Assembly (NCBI GenBank): GCA_036365145.1
Contig: JAEOAD010002183.1
Span: 1,984,001 to 2,048,000, forward strand
Reading direction: 5' to 3'
From: Orientallactaga sibirica
Taxonomy: Eukaryota; Chordata; Mammalia; Rodentia; Dipodidae
DNA length: 64,000 bases
Part shown: positions 1 through 11,467 of the stretch, in pieces
How positions within the stretch are numbered: position 1 is the stretch's first letter
How the letters are laid out: every line of letters begins with the position of its first letter
Notes under the pieces: model-generated
The model's input: the letters and a program-made list of their open reading frames with translations, nothing else
Database searches by the model: none
What the model was told of the DNA's origin: nothing
Position numbers and translations under genes: made by a program

Positions 1-293
1 TGCTCCAAGTCTGCTCCGCCTTCATCTCCTCCCATACCAGGGAAGCAGCAAGTGCCCAGAGCTTTCGGGGCAAAAACATGAGAGATACAGGCAGACATGA
101 CCTATCTATCACTGGAGGCACAGAAAGGGGGCTCCTGGCCCCCTGCACACACTTCCCAAAATGATTGATGGGAATGCCAGCAGCAGGAAATCTCTTCTTT
201 AACAGTAAACACAGTGTTTGCCTTTGCTGTTGTGTCATGAATTTCTGGTGATAAAAATTCTGCTGCAAGTAAGTTTACTTAAGATCACTGACT
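1..293. other. Unique sequence
   Basis: No repeat, open frame or RNA gene recognised before the first SINE. Confidence 0.5.
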
Positions 294-486
294 AGGGGCT
301 GGGGAGATGGCTTAGCAGTTAAAGGCACTTGCTTAAAATCCTGCTGTCCCAGGTTCAATTCTCCAGTACGCATGTAAAGCCACATTCATAAAATGGTTCA
401 TGTGTCTATCGTTCATTTGCAGTGTGGCCCAGGCGCTAATGCACCCATGCTCACTCTGTTTCACTGTCTGGCAAATAAATAAATAA
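294..486 (+). mobile_element. B2-superfamily SINE, subtype A
   Basis: The tRNA-like head (ggggctggggagatggctta, A box) is followed by a B box (aggttcaatt) and a short tail of aaataaataaa. A diverged TSD, agatcactgact (282-293) and agatttctgact (487-498), brackets it. The tail with AATAAA repeats is typical of B2-superfamily SINEs. The body is somewhat diverged, so this is not one of the youngest copies. Confidence 0.9.
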
Positions 487-498
487 AGATTTCTGACT

Positions 499-1106
499 GT
501 AACGTGTTTCTTAAATTTTTCCTCCCCACTTGAAAGAATTCCAGACTGTCCCATTTCCATTCTCCTTCCAATGATCTCTACATCAATCAAGAAACAAATG
601 AAATTATTTCAATTATTCTTCCATTTCCCATCTGTTTAGCTATACCTTCTCTTCCCCAGGTCATCATCCCCAGCATTTACAGAACTTTTGGGATTCTACA
701 TCCCCCAAGGAGATGAGCCAGGGAAATAATCACTTATATAGGAACCTTCACCTTGGAGGACATCAGCCTGTGTGTCCCTGACAGTTGCTCCCAATTACTG
801 TCCCCGAGTTGCCTTTTGTTCTTTGTCCCTGTCGCCTCCAAAGTTCACAGCTCTTGAGCTGACCAACTCCATCACCCTCTTGATCCTCCTGTGTGCTAAG
901 CCTTGCTGAAAAGTCTGCACAGCCAGGGCCATCCGCCCACGTCAAGTTCTTGATCACACAGCTCTTCCCATCTGTTCCAACCCTCAGAGAGCTCACGAGT
1001 TGGTCTTCCTCAATTGTTGAAGCTGAATTTAACCAACAGAAAACAATCAGAAAAATCCAAGCTGGGATTTGTGCAACTGCATGGACCCTTCAAAATTCTT
1101 TTTCTT
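499..1106. other. Unique sequence
   Basis: Short frames of 70-85 codons lie on both strands, with no recognisable domain or codon signature. No repeat identified. Confidence 0.45.
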
Positions 1107-1107
1107 A

Positions 1108-1297
1108 ATATTTATTTATTTATTTTTGCAGAGAGAGATGGAGACAGAGAGAAAATAGATGAACCAGGGACTCCAGCCAATGAAAACAAACTCCAGACAC
1201 ATGTGCCACTTTGTGCATCTGGCTTTATGTGGGTTCTGGAGAATCGAACCAGGGTCATTAGGCTTTGCAAGCAAGTGCTAAGCCATCTCTCCATCCA
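1108..1297 (-). mobile_element. B2-superfamily SINE, subtype A
   Basis: Reads as the reverse complement: a TTTATTTATTTATT tail first, then the purine-rich 3' part, then 'cttgtgca' and ends at 'gccatctctccatcc', the reversed tRNA-like head. Confidence 0.88.
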
Positions 1298-1391
1298 GAA
1301 ACTGTGTAGTCCAGGCTGGCCTTGAACTCCTTATCCTCCTGCCTCTGCCTCTTCAGCAATTTGCTACTGGCATGTGCCACCACAACCAGCT
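1298..1391 (-). mobile_element. B1 SINE fragment
   Basis: Reverse B1: 'ccaggctggccttgaactcc' followed by 'tcctcctgcctctgcc' and 'catgtgccaccacaaccagc'. It directly abuts the preceding SINE and lacks the poly-A part. Confidence 0.8.
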
Positions 1392-1406
1392 AAAATTCTT
1401 AAAGTT

Positions 1407-1440
1407 GAGCTAGGCATGGTGGCACATACCTATAAACCCA
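1407..1440 (+). mobile_element. B1 5' end fragment
   Basis: 'gagctaggcatggtggcaca' matches the first bases of B1. It stops after a position equivalent to 'ttaatccca', where a non-B1 sequence begins that recurs at 2463. Confidence 0.6.
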
Positions 1441-1478
1441 TAAAGGACAATAATGGGAATATCGAAAATTTTCAATAT
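1431..1478 (+). repeat. 48-bp duplicated segment, copy 1
   Basis: Matches 2463-2510 at 44 of 48 positions by eye. Both copies begin 'tataaacccataaaggacaa' and end 'gaaaattttcaatat'. The first ten bases overlap the truncated B1 above. Confidence 0.85.
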
Positions 1479-1642
1479 GAATTACATATTAAATATTTTA
1501 TAATTGTTAAAAGGTTTTAGTATAAATTTTATATTGTGATTAGATAGAATAATACCCCATTTCCTAGTATGTTAATGATGAAGTACTTAGGGGTGAAAGA
1601 TCCTGAAGCCTACAACCACTCTCAAGCAAAAATTAAACACCT

Positions 1643-1927
1643 GGGCTGGAGAGATGGCTTAGTGGTTAAGGCGCCTGCCTCCTAAGCCTAAGAACGCTGG
1701 TTCCAATCTCCAGCAGTTCCAATCTCCAGGTCCCACGTTTAGCCAGATGCAGTGACACAAGGGCACAATGCCGCACTTGACCACAAGGGAGCGCATGCAT
1801 CTGGATTTCGTTCACAACAGCTGAGAGACTGCTGGCGCGTCCATCACTATGTCTCCCTCTCACTCGCTTTCTGTTTCTCTCTGTGTCTCTCTCCAAAAAT
1901 AAATAAAAAGTAATTTTAAAAATTTTT
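1643..1927 (+). mobile_element. B2-superfamily SINE, subtype B with duplicated B box
   Basis: A perfect 13-bp TSD, aaaaattaaacac, lies at 1628-1640 and 1928-1940. The head has an A box (ggcttagtgg). The B-box region is present twice (1700-1715 and 1716-1731, gttccaatctccag each). The body contains 'cacttgaccacaagg' and a CT-rich 3' part. Confidence 0.95.
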
Positions 1928-2462
1928 AAAAATTAAACACTTTATACACATGAACACACACACATACATGTGCTGAAGCAACTACTACAAAATTTCAATA
2001 TTGGAATCAGGTAAAGAATGTGTGGTGTACCAATCTTGCATATTTGTGAGGATTTTAAATTTTCCAAAGTAAAACGTGAGAATGAAACATTGTTGAAACT
2101 ATCTGTCCATCTTTTTCTTGTTGCTCTCCAAGATCCCCATGCACTCAATTTTCCCCACCACAGGCCCCCAAACAATACAGGCTACTGGCAATGCTTTTGG
2201 TTGTCCACCAAAAGTAGATGGTGAGACCCTATTGCTGAAGACACCATATGTTTCAGTTGAATACACTTAGAAATCAAGGTAGACCTGAGCTGGAAGCCTC
2301 TTGCCTTTTCACTAGGTGCCATAGTGACACGCAGCCTACTGGAAGAGAAAAGTCACCAACAATCTTAGCGAGCAATGGACCTTGCAAACTATGCAACTGG
2401 ATGGCCAGGCAAAACATGCACACTATAACTATAATAACATGTCTGTTATGGGGACAATCAAC

Positions 2463-2510
2463 TATAAACCCATAAAGGACAATCATGAGAACATTGAAAA
2501 TTTTCAATAT
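2463..2510 (+). repeat. 48-bp duplicated segment, copy 2
   Basis: Second copy of 1431-1478, lying inside the L1 3' UTR between sequence equivalent to 'ggtaaccaact' and 'aattggatttgag'. The related L1 at 52280-52310 reads straight through this point, so the segment looks inserted. Confidence 0.8.
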
Positions 2511-3158
2511 CCCTAATTGGATTTGAGGTCCATTCTCAAAAGGGAATTCATGCCTGGTAATGAAAAGCTAGTCAAAAGCTTATGGTTAGGAAGATTAAAA
2601 GCCCTACGGGGTGGCTACTACTGTTATTTGGCTAAATGTATACATTATGCTCACCAAATGGCCCTTTAAATGTTTATGTTTATGCCCATACATTAATGCT
2701 GCTCTCACTTTTGGGTGGAGAAGCTTCTCTTTTCAGATGGTCGTGACTACTGGAGATACTGAAAACTCGTCAAAGTGCTGAGAGGAAGTGACAGTGGCAT
2801 GCTCAGCACTAAGTAAGACATCTCTATCACAACCTCTAAGGCTCAGAGACCATTGTGGACGAGGTGGCAGAAAGAGGAATGTAAGAGCCTAAGGATGGGA
2901 AGGAGTGCTTTGGAATGCTTTCTTCCTGGCACAAAGTGGCCTGTAGCATGCATGAACTCACAATGATTGACATTACTGCACAAGATCTGCATGATATTGG
3001 GTCCACAACATGTCCTTATGTGTGATAGAGGACATCTGACATCAGAAGAGAAGAGGGACTAGTCAGAAAGGAGAAGGGATTCAGTAGAAAGAGGATGAGA
3101 AGAGGGGGAAAACAGAAAATAATGGGAGGGGATTATGATCAAAATATATCATATATGT

Positions 3159-3410
3159 GGGCTGGAGAGATGGCTTAGTGGTTAAGGCGCCTGCCTGCTA
3201 AGCCTAAGAACCCTGTTCCAATCTCCAGGTCCCACGTTTAGCCAGATGCAAAGTGACGCAAGAGCACAATGCCGCACTTGACCACAAGGGGGCTCTCGCA
3301 TCTGGATTTCGTTCACAGCAGCTGAGAGATTGCTGGTGCACCCATTCTCTATCTGTCTCCCTCTCCCTCTCTCTCTATCTGTCTCTCTCTGTGTCTCTCC
3401 AAAAATGAAA
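3159..3410 (+). mobile_element. B2-superfamily SINE, subtype B, inside L1
   Basis: TSD aaaatatatcatatatg (3141-3157) recurs at about 3411-3428 with a small length difference. Head, single B-box region, 'cacttgaccacaagggggct' and CT-rich end are all visible. It is younger than the L1 it interrupts. Confidence 0.94.
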
Positions 3411-3455
3411 AAATATATATCATATATGTACAAAAATTGTCAATAAAATGCTTGG

Positions 3456-4552
3456 TAAAGAACTATTAAAGAGAACAAGGACACACTCCCACCCCATAAC
3501 TCTGCTTTAAAGATGTTTAGCTAGACTGAGTGTTCTGAGGACCTACAGTAGCCAATTCTATTCTTGGTAGATCTAAGATGACACAATATTCAAACAAGAT
3601 AATATCAAATACAGAGAGAAATATGAAGAAAGGATCCTGAGAGAATAGAGATGATAAACTTAGATGGTGAGCAACATGGAGTAATTGAGAACCAAGCAGA
3701 ATGGATCCAGCAACCTCTAAGTTCATACAATGATGCCCAGTAGTAGCGAGGACACTGGGTCAAGGGGAATTGAGTGGGAAAAAAGAATGAGGGAAGCATT
3801 TGTAATAGAGTCTAAAAAAACAATCCTTTCAGTTTTGGTGCCTATACCCCAGGCTTCCCCTCAGGAATCTCTGTGGATATTATAGACAATTCTAGAATTT
3901 TAGAAGAATAGCTTCCAATGGTATTTTATTTATATCTGGACTTGTCAGTTTGGTCTTCCTATTGTACTGGAAGTTTCACTTGCTAAAACCGCAGTTTTTA
4001 TGTGTCTTTAATCCCGGACACCCCTATTGAATGCCTCCTTAGCTACAACGTATGCTGAGAGAATGTCTGGAGACTGACAGATCATATTCTTTGTCATTGA
4101 GAAGTCTTTAAATGTGGGAGTAACTTCAAATGTCTAAGTCTTAGGCAAACGGTCCCTGTCAGATTGTTTAACATTAATACACATTTCTCTACTCCTAGAT
4201 ATGCGGCAGGCTCTTGTGGAAAGTACTTGAAAAAGTTAGTTGTGTGCACATAAGAGATTGCAGAGGGAGCAATGGTGAGCACCATGCTAGCAAGGGTCCC
4301 AGTGGCACTTCCCAATGGGGTCTTATTTTGTACCCTGATTCATTGTCTAGTTCAAAACCAACCCCTTCTACACTCCTTCCTCTCACTTCCTTATTCTGAA
4401 GTCATTTTGAATTCATGCCAATTAATATAGCAGAACTGCAGTCTACTTGTCTAAAATAAACACCATCAATGAGCCAAGGAAGCTGAAACTGGAGAGTCTA
4501 ACTACAAGGAACCTATGAGTGAGACAGAGACTCAAAGATGTATTTCTGATAC
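3456..4552. other. Unique sequence
   Basis: AT-rich DNA without recognised repeats. Short open frames on both strands (60-75 codons) show no recognisable family. Confidence 0.45.
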
Positions 4553-4735
4553 ACATAAAATAATAATAGTCAACATCTCTTGATAATTCGTTAGGTGCCA
4601 GGCACTTTTTAGACATTACCTCATTCAGCTGCATGCATTCCTACAAGATAAACATTAATAATCACATTTCACAAATAGGAAAATTGGAGTCTCAGTGAGG
4701 CCAAGTATTTTGGCCAAGATTTCTCAGCTAAAAAG
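4553..4735 (+). mobile_element. MIR SINE remnant
   Basis: Shows the MIR core in order: 'taggtgccaggcact', 'acattacctcattca', 'cacatttcacaaatagga', 'ggagtctcagtgaggccaag', 'ggccaagatttctcagct'. Strongly diverged, as expected for this ancient mammalian family. Confidence 0.85.
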
Positions 4736-5354
4736 TAAAAACGAAACAAGAATACAAATTGAACTTTTAAGTTCATTTCAGTACTCTAGTCCACTGTATC
4801 AACGACACATAAGAAACCCAGCAACCCACAGAGAATGTCGCATGTGTCAGGGGACAGTCAGAAAGCAGAAACCCCACCAGTGATTTTAACAGAGAACTTA
4901 AGAGGGAAGTGATTAAACAAGTCGAGGGGCTGTTGAAAGACAAATAAGTGATGCTGAGTAACCAAAGCTGCCAACTCTAGGATACAGCGTCCAGCTCTGG
5001 GGCTAGGTAAACAGAAGGAGGCTACAGTCATCAGATTCTAGAAGCTTGGACGTTCTTAGAGTGGAACACAAAGTCTGAGGAGGGCTCGCCCCTGGCTGAG
5101 GCTGCTCCCTTTGAGGAGGCCTGCTTGGGCTTGTTCCAGAAGTCCTGAAAGAAGCTGGAAACTACCCCAAAGTCAACCAACGCTGCTTCCAGAGCAAAAG
5201 GCCAATGCCTGGTGATGCTGACAGGAGAACACATCCTTTCCGCGCTGCTCAAATAACTCCCCCAAATCCCTAAGGGGCAAAAAAAAAAAAAAATCCCAAC
5301 CCGCCCAAAAAGGCAGAATCTAAAAGGGTGGGTTTGGGCTGAGTTTGAGCTTTA
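4736..5354. other. Unique sequence with a short poly-A
   Basis: Contains an A-tract near 5280-5293 with no SINE body attached. A 73-codon minus-strand frame (5031-5252) with five CpGs is present, but I recognise nothing in it. Confidence 0.4.
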
Positions 5355-6039
5355 GAGAGGGAATCAAACAGCTTTGCTAGGTGACTTGGTCCCAAAAGTG
5401 AAAAGCAGAAATGTCCTTAAGTCTGCCCTTCAATCTCCACTTTACTAGAGATCAAGAGAAGGATCACTCCATTCCTTATCTCTGGACTAAAGGAGTTCCC
5501 TAGACCTGTCCTTCCATAAACAACCTGAGCTCATCCCTGGGAAGGAGTTCCCCTTTCCTCGAATTTAAATCTGAGCCTGGCATTGTGGTTGGTTAAGCTC
5601 AGCCCCCAAACTTGACATCATGGCAAGCCTCTTCCTGAGCCAGCCCTCTCTCTGTGAGGCTCACCTGAGCCTAAAGATAAAGCCCACCACAATAAGATTA
5701 TAAATACATCCTTACCTGGTGGGCAAAGTCTCTTTTTCTGGCTTTTCACCTCTTGGGAATTTTCAGATCCCTACTCTGGTAAGCGCCCCCACCACCGCCC
5801 TGCTGTTCTGAGATGGGGGGTTAGACCTCCCTACCCCTACTCCTGCGTGGACTCCCTGCCCCCTCCTGCCTTCCACATGGCAGAAGTTCTCTATACTTTC
5901 TTTTCCTTTTCCCTAAATAAATGTAATAATTTAATAATTATCCTCAGCCTTGTTTATCTCAATTCTTTTGGGTACAAACAGACATGAGCTTAGAGTTTGG
6001 AGTTTAAGAGCCTTCCTGAACTCCCAAAACCCAGTTACA
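5355..6039 (+). mobile_element. Solo LTR of an unnamed ERV family, copy 1
   Basis: Recognised by comparison with the reverse complement of 26117-26829. Shared landmarks in order are: gagggaatca at the start, aatctccactt, cttcctgag, ggctcacctgagc, a TATA-like element (gattataaatac, about 5697-5708), acatggcag, tactttcttttc, a polyadenylation signal in ccctaaataaat (about 5913), aataatttaataattatcc, and a terminal CA. Length is about 685 bp. Possible 6-bp flanks are gcttta and gcttcc (4 of 6). No internal retroviral genes flank it. Confidence 0.78.
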
Positions 6040-6212
6040 GCTTCCTAACCAGCACTAGGATATATATGTGCAAATGCCATGTGGAGTAAAAGGAACAATG
6101 GTTGTGACAGCATCACCTGCCTGCCATTCACAGTATTATTATACTCTTTCCATGCACTGACTCCTTTCCTTCTTTCATTCTATGACTTCAATCCTGTTAT
6201 CTTACCAATTTT

Positions 6213-6330
6213 TTTAAGTTTTTTTTTTTGGGGGGGGGGTCAAGAGGTAGAGTCTTGCTCTAGCTCAGGTTGACTAACCTGGAATTCATTATGTAATCTC
6301 AGGCTGGCCTCAGACTCAAAGCAATCTTAG
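6213..6330 (-). mobile_element. B1 SINE, reverse, 5' truncated
   Basis: A T-tract and a G-tract (6220-6240) are followed by 'tctagctcaggttgact' and 'ctggaattcattatgtaatc', the reversed B1 right part. It stops at about 6330 before the B1 start. Confidence 0.82.
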
Positions 6331-6454
6331 ATGCACAAACCAATGTTAAGAAATGCAAAATAATTTGCAAAATATCAGAAGGAGGAGTAGCCAGGATTCA
6401 AAGCCAGGTCTATGCACATGCTAACACCCTGGAACTCTTCCCTACGCTAGCATC

Positions 6455-6812
6455 GCTAGCACTGGATGGATCACCAAGTGAGTGGCTTCCAAGGAGGACA
6501 CTGTAAGGCTTGCCAGGGCTGGGCTCCATTGAAACCTCCAGGAGAGCCTGTCCTTGCATCTTGCAGCTATGGCGGCTCCTTTGACCATAGCTGCATCACT
6601 CCACTCTGTCTCCTCTGTGTGTCTAAGAATTCCCTTTATCACTTTTGGACAAAAGCCCGCAGAGGTTGCTCAGGAAGCTGTCATCTGGTAATGCTTGACT
6701 TACTTACATCTGCAAAGATGTTTTTCCCAAATAAGGTCACCTCCACACATTCAGCGAGTAGGACTTTGGGTGTACCTTTTGGAGGTCCACAGTTCCAAGC
6801 ACCACAGCATGT
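6455..6812 (-). mobile_element. ERVL-MaLR LTR (MLT1-like), antisense
   Basis: The antisense MLT1 signature is clear near the right end: 'acatctgcaaagatg', 'cccaaataaggtcacctcc', 'taggactttggg'. The left part is weaker and its edge is approximate. Confidence 0.75.
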
Positions 6813-8500
6813 AAAATGATTCCTGGCTTTGGAAGATCAGGGTCAGCACAACACATTCAAGATGAGATCCGTATTCTTGTGATATCTTCAGTTTCTAAAG
6901 GAAGCTCTGCACACGGTACACTGGATATTTGATGTTTCTGTCTCTTTAAGCATTCTTTCTTTCCTTTCCAAAAAGAAAAACACAGTGACATCTTCTGTAG
7001 CTCCTGTCATCCGGAACAGCCAGGCTGTGTGTCTCTCTCTGCCTCATCAACTCATGTTCTCATTTCAAATCTCATCTGGAAATCTCCTCCCTCCCTGTCC
7101 TTGTTCTGCCCCAGTGGCTGTCTGTGCTTCAACTTTAGTTAGTGCTTGCATAATGCCATCCTAGAATTTGGTGATCACACTATATCCAAGAAGTGTGACT
7201 TCAGGTGAAAATGGTTTTGTACTCACAGGACAAGAGGCTCTCAAAGACCTCATCCTAAGCCCTGACTCCCCAGACCAGTCTTAAGAAGGGAACTTTCCAA
7301 TAGTTTCTTTCTACTTGGAAGAACCAAATGATCCATCTTATGATTCACCTAGATATGGATATAGTTTAGAAATGTATGTGCCTGCATAAATGATGCCTCA
7401 TGGATGTGTGTGAAGGCCAAAATGATTTCTCAAGCAAGCAGAGTTTAGGAGAAAAAAGGTACATTTTGCCATTTTACAAATTAACTATGAGAAAAAAGAC
7501 CCCAAATATATGAAGGTTAATGAAATGCATTTCCTGTGCCTGACCTGAGGGACTATAAAAAATGCCTTTTCTCTCCATGTGAATACATCAGACTTGTCTT
7601 TATTAGAATCCAAGCTATTTCCTAGTGAATTGTCCCAGAATAACAAGTACTAAACCCTTTGGATTTAAATTCTAAAGTTTTCCTATTTTGCTTCATACAA
7701 GGAAAGAAGATAAATATTAGAAAGCAAAATTCTGAAACCCATCCAGGGTTTTATTCTGCCTAAGTATCTGAATATTAAAATCATCGATATATGTTTGAAA
7801 GTTAATTTTCAGAAAGTATTTTCTGCCTCTACAGACATAGATACTGATGTCACCACATTATTCCTCCCTCTTTCCCCACAAAATCTTAGGAACTTCTGCT
7901 GCGGGCGAGGTATATATTTGGCATTCATCAAGATAGCTCGTCAGCATTTCATTTCTTTTCCAAAACCTCTTCCTCATCTGTAGGTTCACAATGTACTTTC
8001 CTGTTTTCAGGCAGCAGATGAAAAGAGCAGAATGAATTATTTTAGGCTTGCCACCTTACCCTTTCCCTATGACCAGGAAAGGGCAAGACTCTGTCTCCCT
8101 CGCTGGTCTTGATGCTATATATTGATGGAAAGTCTTTAAGCCTACAATCGTGTGGGATAATGAGAATAATGACTACATGGAATTATTCTAGCCAGTGGTG
8201 TTTCTCTAGAACAGAGTATACTTCAGGGTTGGAGAAGAAGAATGAAGACATTCAAGGGAGCCATGCAAAGGAGGGCTTTGTGGGATGAGGAAAACTGGGA
8301 GCAGGTGGTCACAGCTTCAGCTCACAAGGTTGCGTACCTCTCTAACATGTTGATTCTCAGTGTAAGCCATGAACTCCACAGCTTGTTGGTCTCTTTCCTT
8401 TACGATACCATCCAGCCCAGAACAGAGTTGGACATCCCATCCCCAGGAAACCCTGTGCCAAAACAGATAAATTCCCATTACGAAAAAGACTATGTGAAAG
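6813..8500. other. Unique sequence, 1.7 kb
   Basis: No repeat recognised. AT-rich in 7440-7780. Only short open frames occur. It may hold regulatory sequence, but nothing specific is visible. Confidence 0.45.
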
Positions 8501-8652
8501 AGCAGGGCGTGGTGGAGCACACCTTTAATCCCAGCACTAGGGAGGCAGAGGTAGGAGGATCACCATGAGTTCAAGGCCACCCTGAGACTACAGAGTGAAT
8601 TCCAGGTCAGCCTGGGCTAGAGTGACACCCTACCTCAAAAAACCAAAAAAGG
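8501..8652 (+). mobile_element. B1 SINE
   Basis: Full-length body from 'gggcgtggtgg' to 'gagtgacaccctacctcaaa' and 'aaaccaaaaaa'. Diverged 17-bp TSDs (8484-8500 and 8653-8669) differ at three positions. Contains the family's 'tttaatcccagcac'. Confidence 0.93.
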
Positions 8653-9070
8653 AAAAGAGTGTATGAAAGGCAGCATATAAAAGGATAGGTCTAGGAAGAG
8701 ATGTGTGAATTTCTGTATTGCTTGTACTCCCTCACATCCTTGACCACGCGGAGAAGCTTGTAATCGGAGAGTTTGCAAAGCTAGAAACAAAAACACAATA
8801 AAATAAATAGGATCTTAGGTGACTCAACTCTCTTCACACAAGAACAATCTCAAGGCAGAATGGCCACTGACAATGCTGAATTCTATGCCATCTGAAGTCT
8901 CATGGACTATACAATTGCAAGCATTGAAGTTAGAAAAGACCTTACAGGATTCCATGACTATAACATTAGTAGATGAGTCATGGTTGAGTATGTCCCCCAT
9001 GGTTCATGTGTTGGTAACTTAACCTGCAGTGCAACAGTGTTGAGGGTTATGACCTTCATCAGGTTAGGAG
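8653..9070. other. Unique sequence
   Basis: No repeat recognised between the B1 and the following B4. Confidence 0.4.
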
Positions 9071-9071
9071 G

Positions 9072-9440
9072 TGGGGTAGGGGAGATAGCTCAGTCACTAA
9101 AGTACTTTCCTAGTGAGCATGAGGATGTGAGTTCACTTCCCACAACTCATATACAACAACAACAAAAAGCCAGCATAGTGGCACAAAAGCCAGTTGTGGT
9201 GGCATGTACATATAATCTCAGGGATGGGGGAGTAGAGGCAGGAAGATTCCTGGGACTCACTGGCAGCCAGTTTAGCCAATTTGACAAGCTCCAGGCCGAT
9301 GAAAGATCTTATCTCAAAAAAAGGAATAACACCCAAGGTTATCCTTTGGCCTCCATGCAACATGAGTGCACATGCACATGTGCACTCATATACACCTGTA
9401 CATATATGAACACACATGCTCAAGCATTCACACACGCGCA
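9072..9440 (+). mobile_element. B4 SINE
   Basis: ID-like head (gggagatagctcagtcacta) is joined to a B1-related middle (gtggtggcatgta) and the B4 3' part: 'actcactggcagccag', 'agctccaggcc', 'gaataacacccaaggtt', then a CA-rich end. An open frame of 156 codons covers it; that frame is a by-product of the repeat. Confidence 0.88.
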
Positions 9441-9689
9441 AAAGAAGTGACTAGGTCATGACTGTCCCCCATTGTCAAGAGATTGATTTAAATGGAAAAA
9501 CAGGTCTCTCTCTCTCCCTTTTCTACGACAGAATGATAAAGCAAGACCAGATGCAGCCTCTCAATCTTAGATTTCTCTACCTTCAGAATGATGAGCTAAG
9601 TGGATCTCTGTTCATTATACTACAACAGCATAAAACAGGCTTAACACACACACCATCCCATGTCACAGACCTCTTTCAGCTCCTGAACA
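9441..9689. other. Unique sequence
   Basis: No repeat or gene recognised. Confidence 0.4.
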
Positions 9690-9881
9690 CTTCTTCCTTC
9701 TCTTGCTTCTCCTCCTCCTCCTCCTTCTCCTCCTTCTTCTTTTGTGGTAGGGTCTCACTCTAGCCCAGGCTGATCTGGAATTCACTCTGTATTCTCAGGC
9801 AGGCCTCAAACTCATAGTGATCCTCTTACCTCTGCCTCCAAAGTGTTGGGATTCAAGGCGTGTGCCACCAAGTCTGGCTTT
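9690..9881 (-). mobile_element. B1 SINE, reverse, with CTC/CTT-expanded tail
   Basis: Reverse B1 body: 'ggtagggtctcactctagcc', 'tggaattcactctgtattct', 'gtgttgggattcaaggcgtg'. In place of poly-T there is a pyrimidine tract of ctcctc/cttctt units (about 9694-9740). Confidence 0.88.
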
Positions 9882-10324
9882 CAAACAGCTTCTTAAATCT
9901 CCACATTTCTATACACTCACCAATGACTCATTTTTATACTCTGACAGGCCATGTACCTTCCTGGCACTGATTTTCTATGGTTTCAAAGAGAGGGGAATGA
10001 GCCTGCATTGCTGCTGCATGCTCATGGTGCCCCAAAGTGGGTGGAGGTGGATCCTTGCATAAATGAAACTGTGCATAAGACAAGCCTGATGATCAAGCTC
10101 AACACAAGGAGCTTGAGCCAAGCCAGGCATCCTCTTGAAGATTAGACATCATTGAGGTTGAGTAACTTGTTATGTGAAAGCTTGGGCAGCACCAGCTTCC
10201 ACCTTCATGTTTAAAAGCAATTTGGCATGGCAAGAAAGGTATGGATTTCAGATAGGGATTTCAAATCTTGGATCTGCAATTCATTGATTCAAAAAGGAGT
10301 GTGACTTTGGGCATCTCACTTTTT
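9882..10324. other. Unique sequence
   Basis: No repeat recognised. Short open frames only. Confidence 0.4.
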
Positions 10325-11205
10325 TTTAAACTTGAGCAGTCATTTTAATTAAGAACTTTAATATATGAACATATAGTAATTTGATGGCTTTCCCATCCTT
10401 TATCCCTTTTTTAAAAATTTATTTATTTATTTGAGAGAAAAAAAAGATGCAGAGGCAGAAAAAGAGAGAGGGAATGGGCACACCAGGGCCTCTAGCCACT
10501 GCAAATGAATTCCAGATGCATGCGCCCCCTTGTGCAACTGGCTTATGTGGGTCCTGGAGAATGGAACCTTTGGCTTTGCAGGCAAATGCCTTAACCACTA
10601 AGCCATCTCCCCAGCCCCTTTATCCCTTTTTTGCCCTTCTCCACTGGCCCTATCCACTGGGGGCCCTCATCTTTCAAGGTGCTCCTTCCTCTGTTTTGTT
10701 GTATGCATCCTGTTGTCCTCCCTCCTCCATGTCAAAATGCTGATGCCTTCAGAACCATGCTGGTCTTGTGGGGCTATCAGTAACGACTGCGGAATCATGC
10801 ATGCACCTGTCAGTTCATATCCAGAGGACAGCACCTCGCAGTATGCCCATGCACCCTATGATTCTTACATGCTTTCCACTCCCACTTCCACGGTGTTCCC
10901 TGGATCTTGGAGGGCATGGTGGAGGCCTCCATTTGTGTCGAGGTCTCGACCACCTCTTGTTTTCTACTTTGATGAATACTGAGTCTCTTCAGTGTCTATC
11001 CCCATCTCCATAGGGGTTCTCTGTCTAGCAGTGAGAGCAGCACGCATATTCCTTCTAAGTATTCCTCTGTAGTGTTCCCTGAGCCTTGGCAGGCGTGACA
11101 GAGATGACGCATCCTATGCTAAGTCCTGGGCTTCCTCTTCTTATCATTTTGATGCGTCTTGTGTCTCCCCAGTATGTTCCATCATCTGTAAAAAGAAGAC
11201 TTTTT
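10325..11205 (-). mobile_element. LINE-1 3' UTR fragment, antisense
   Basis: The segment 'gttccctgagccttggcagg' followed by 'gtgacagagatg' is the reverse complement of the L1 3' UTR motif seen near 2820-2860 and 52600. The rest is more diverged and the edges are estimates. A SINE is inserted at 10413. Confidence 0.55.
10413..10618 (-). mobile_element. B2-superfamily SINE, subtype A
   Basis: Perfect 14-bp TSD tttatccctttttt at 10399-10412 and 10619-10632. Reverse orientation: tail, then 'gccactgcaaatgaattcc', then 'taagccatctccccagcccc'. Confidence 0.96.
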
Positions 11206-11467
11206 AACCAAGAGTGAGAACATTATTAATCAAAAGGCTTAAATCATCATTATTGTTATTATTATTAGCAAAGGCTAACAATAATGAGATGAGACAGATT
11301 CACAGAATCTACAATAGAGTAGATGCCTCATACTTCCATGAGTTTGCCTTATCCTACATGCTGGCTTAGCCTCCCTTCTGCATTAACTCCAGACCCTGTG
11401 TTTACATTATGTTTATGGGGAAGTCAGTAGAGCAGCCAGTGTCAACAGGAGCTGTCTGTTAGCAGTC
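11206..11467. other. Unique sequence
   Basis: Contains a short ATT-rich stretch near 11245-11270. No gene or clear repeat. Confidence 0.35.

Larger units (their letters stand above)
2150..3455 (+). mobile_element. LINE-1 3' UTR fragment (Lx-like)
   Basis: Resembles the L1 3' ends at 51595-53105 and 56640-57958. Landmarks are 'gatggtgagaccctattgct', 'ctagtcaaaagcttatgg', 'actactgttatttggctaaa', 'aaggctcagag' and a terminal 'attgtcaataaa'. No ORF2 remains, so the copy is 5' truncated. It is interrupted by a 48-bp segment at 2463 and a SINE at 3159. The exact 5' edge is uncertain. Confidence 0.8.

Noticed and set aside
5031..5252. 73-codon minus-strand frame with five CpGs
   Set aside because: No known motif, no convincing splice sites, and similar frames are common here.
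8980..9450. 156-codon plus-strand open frame
   Set aside because: Lies over a B4 SINE; the sequence is repeat, not gene.
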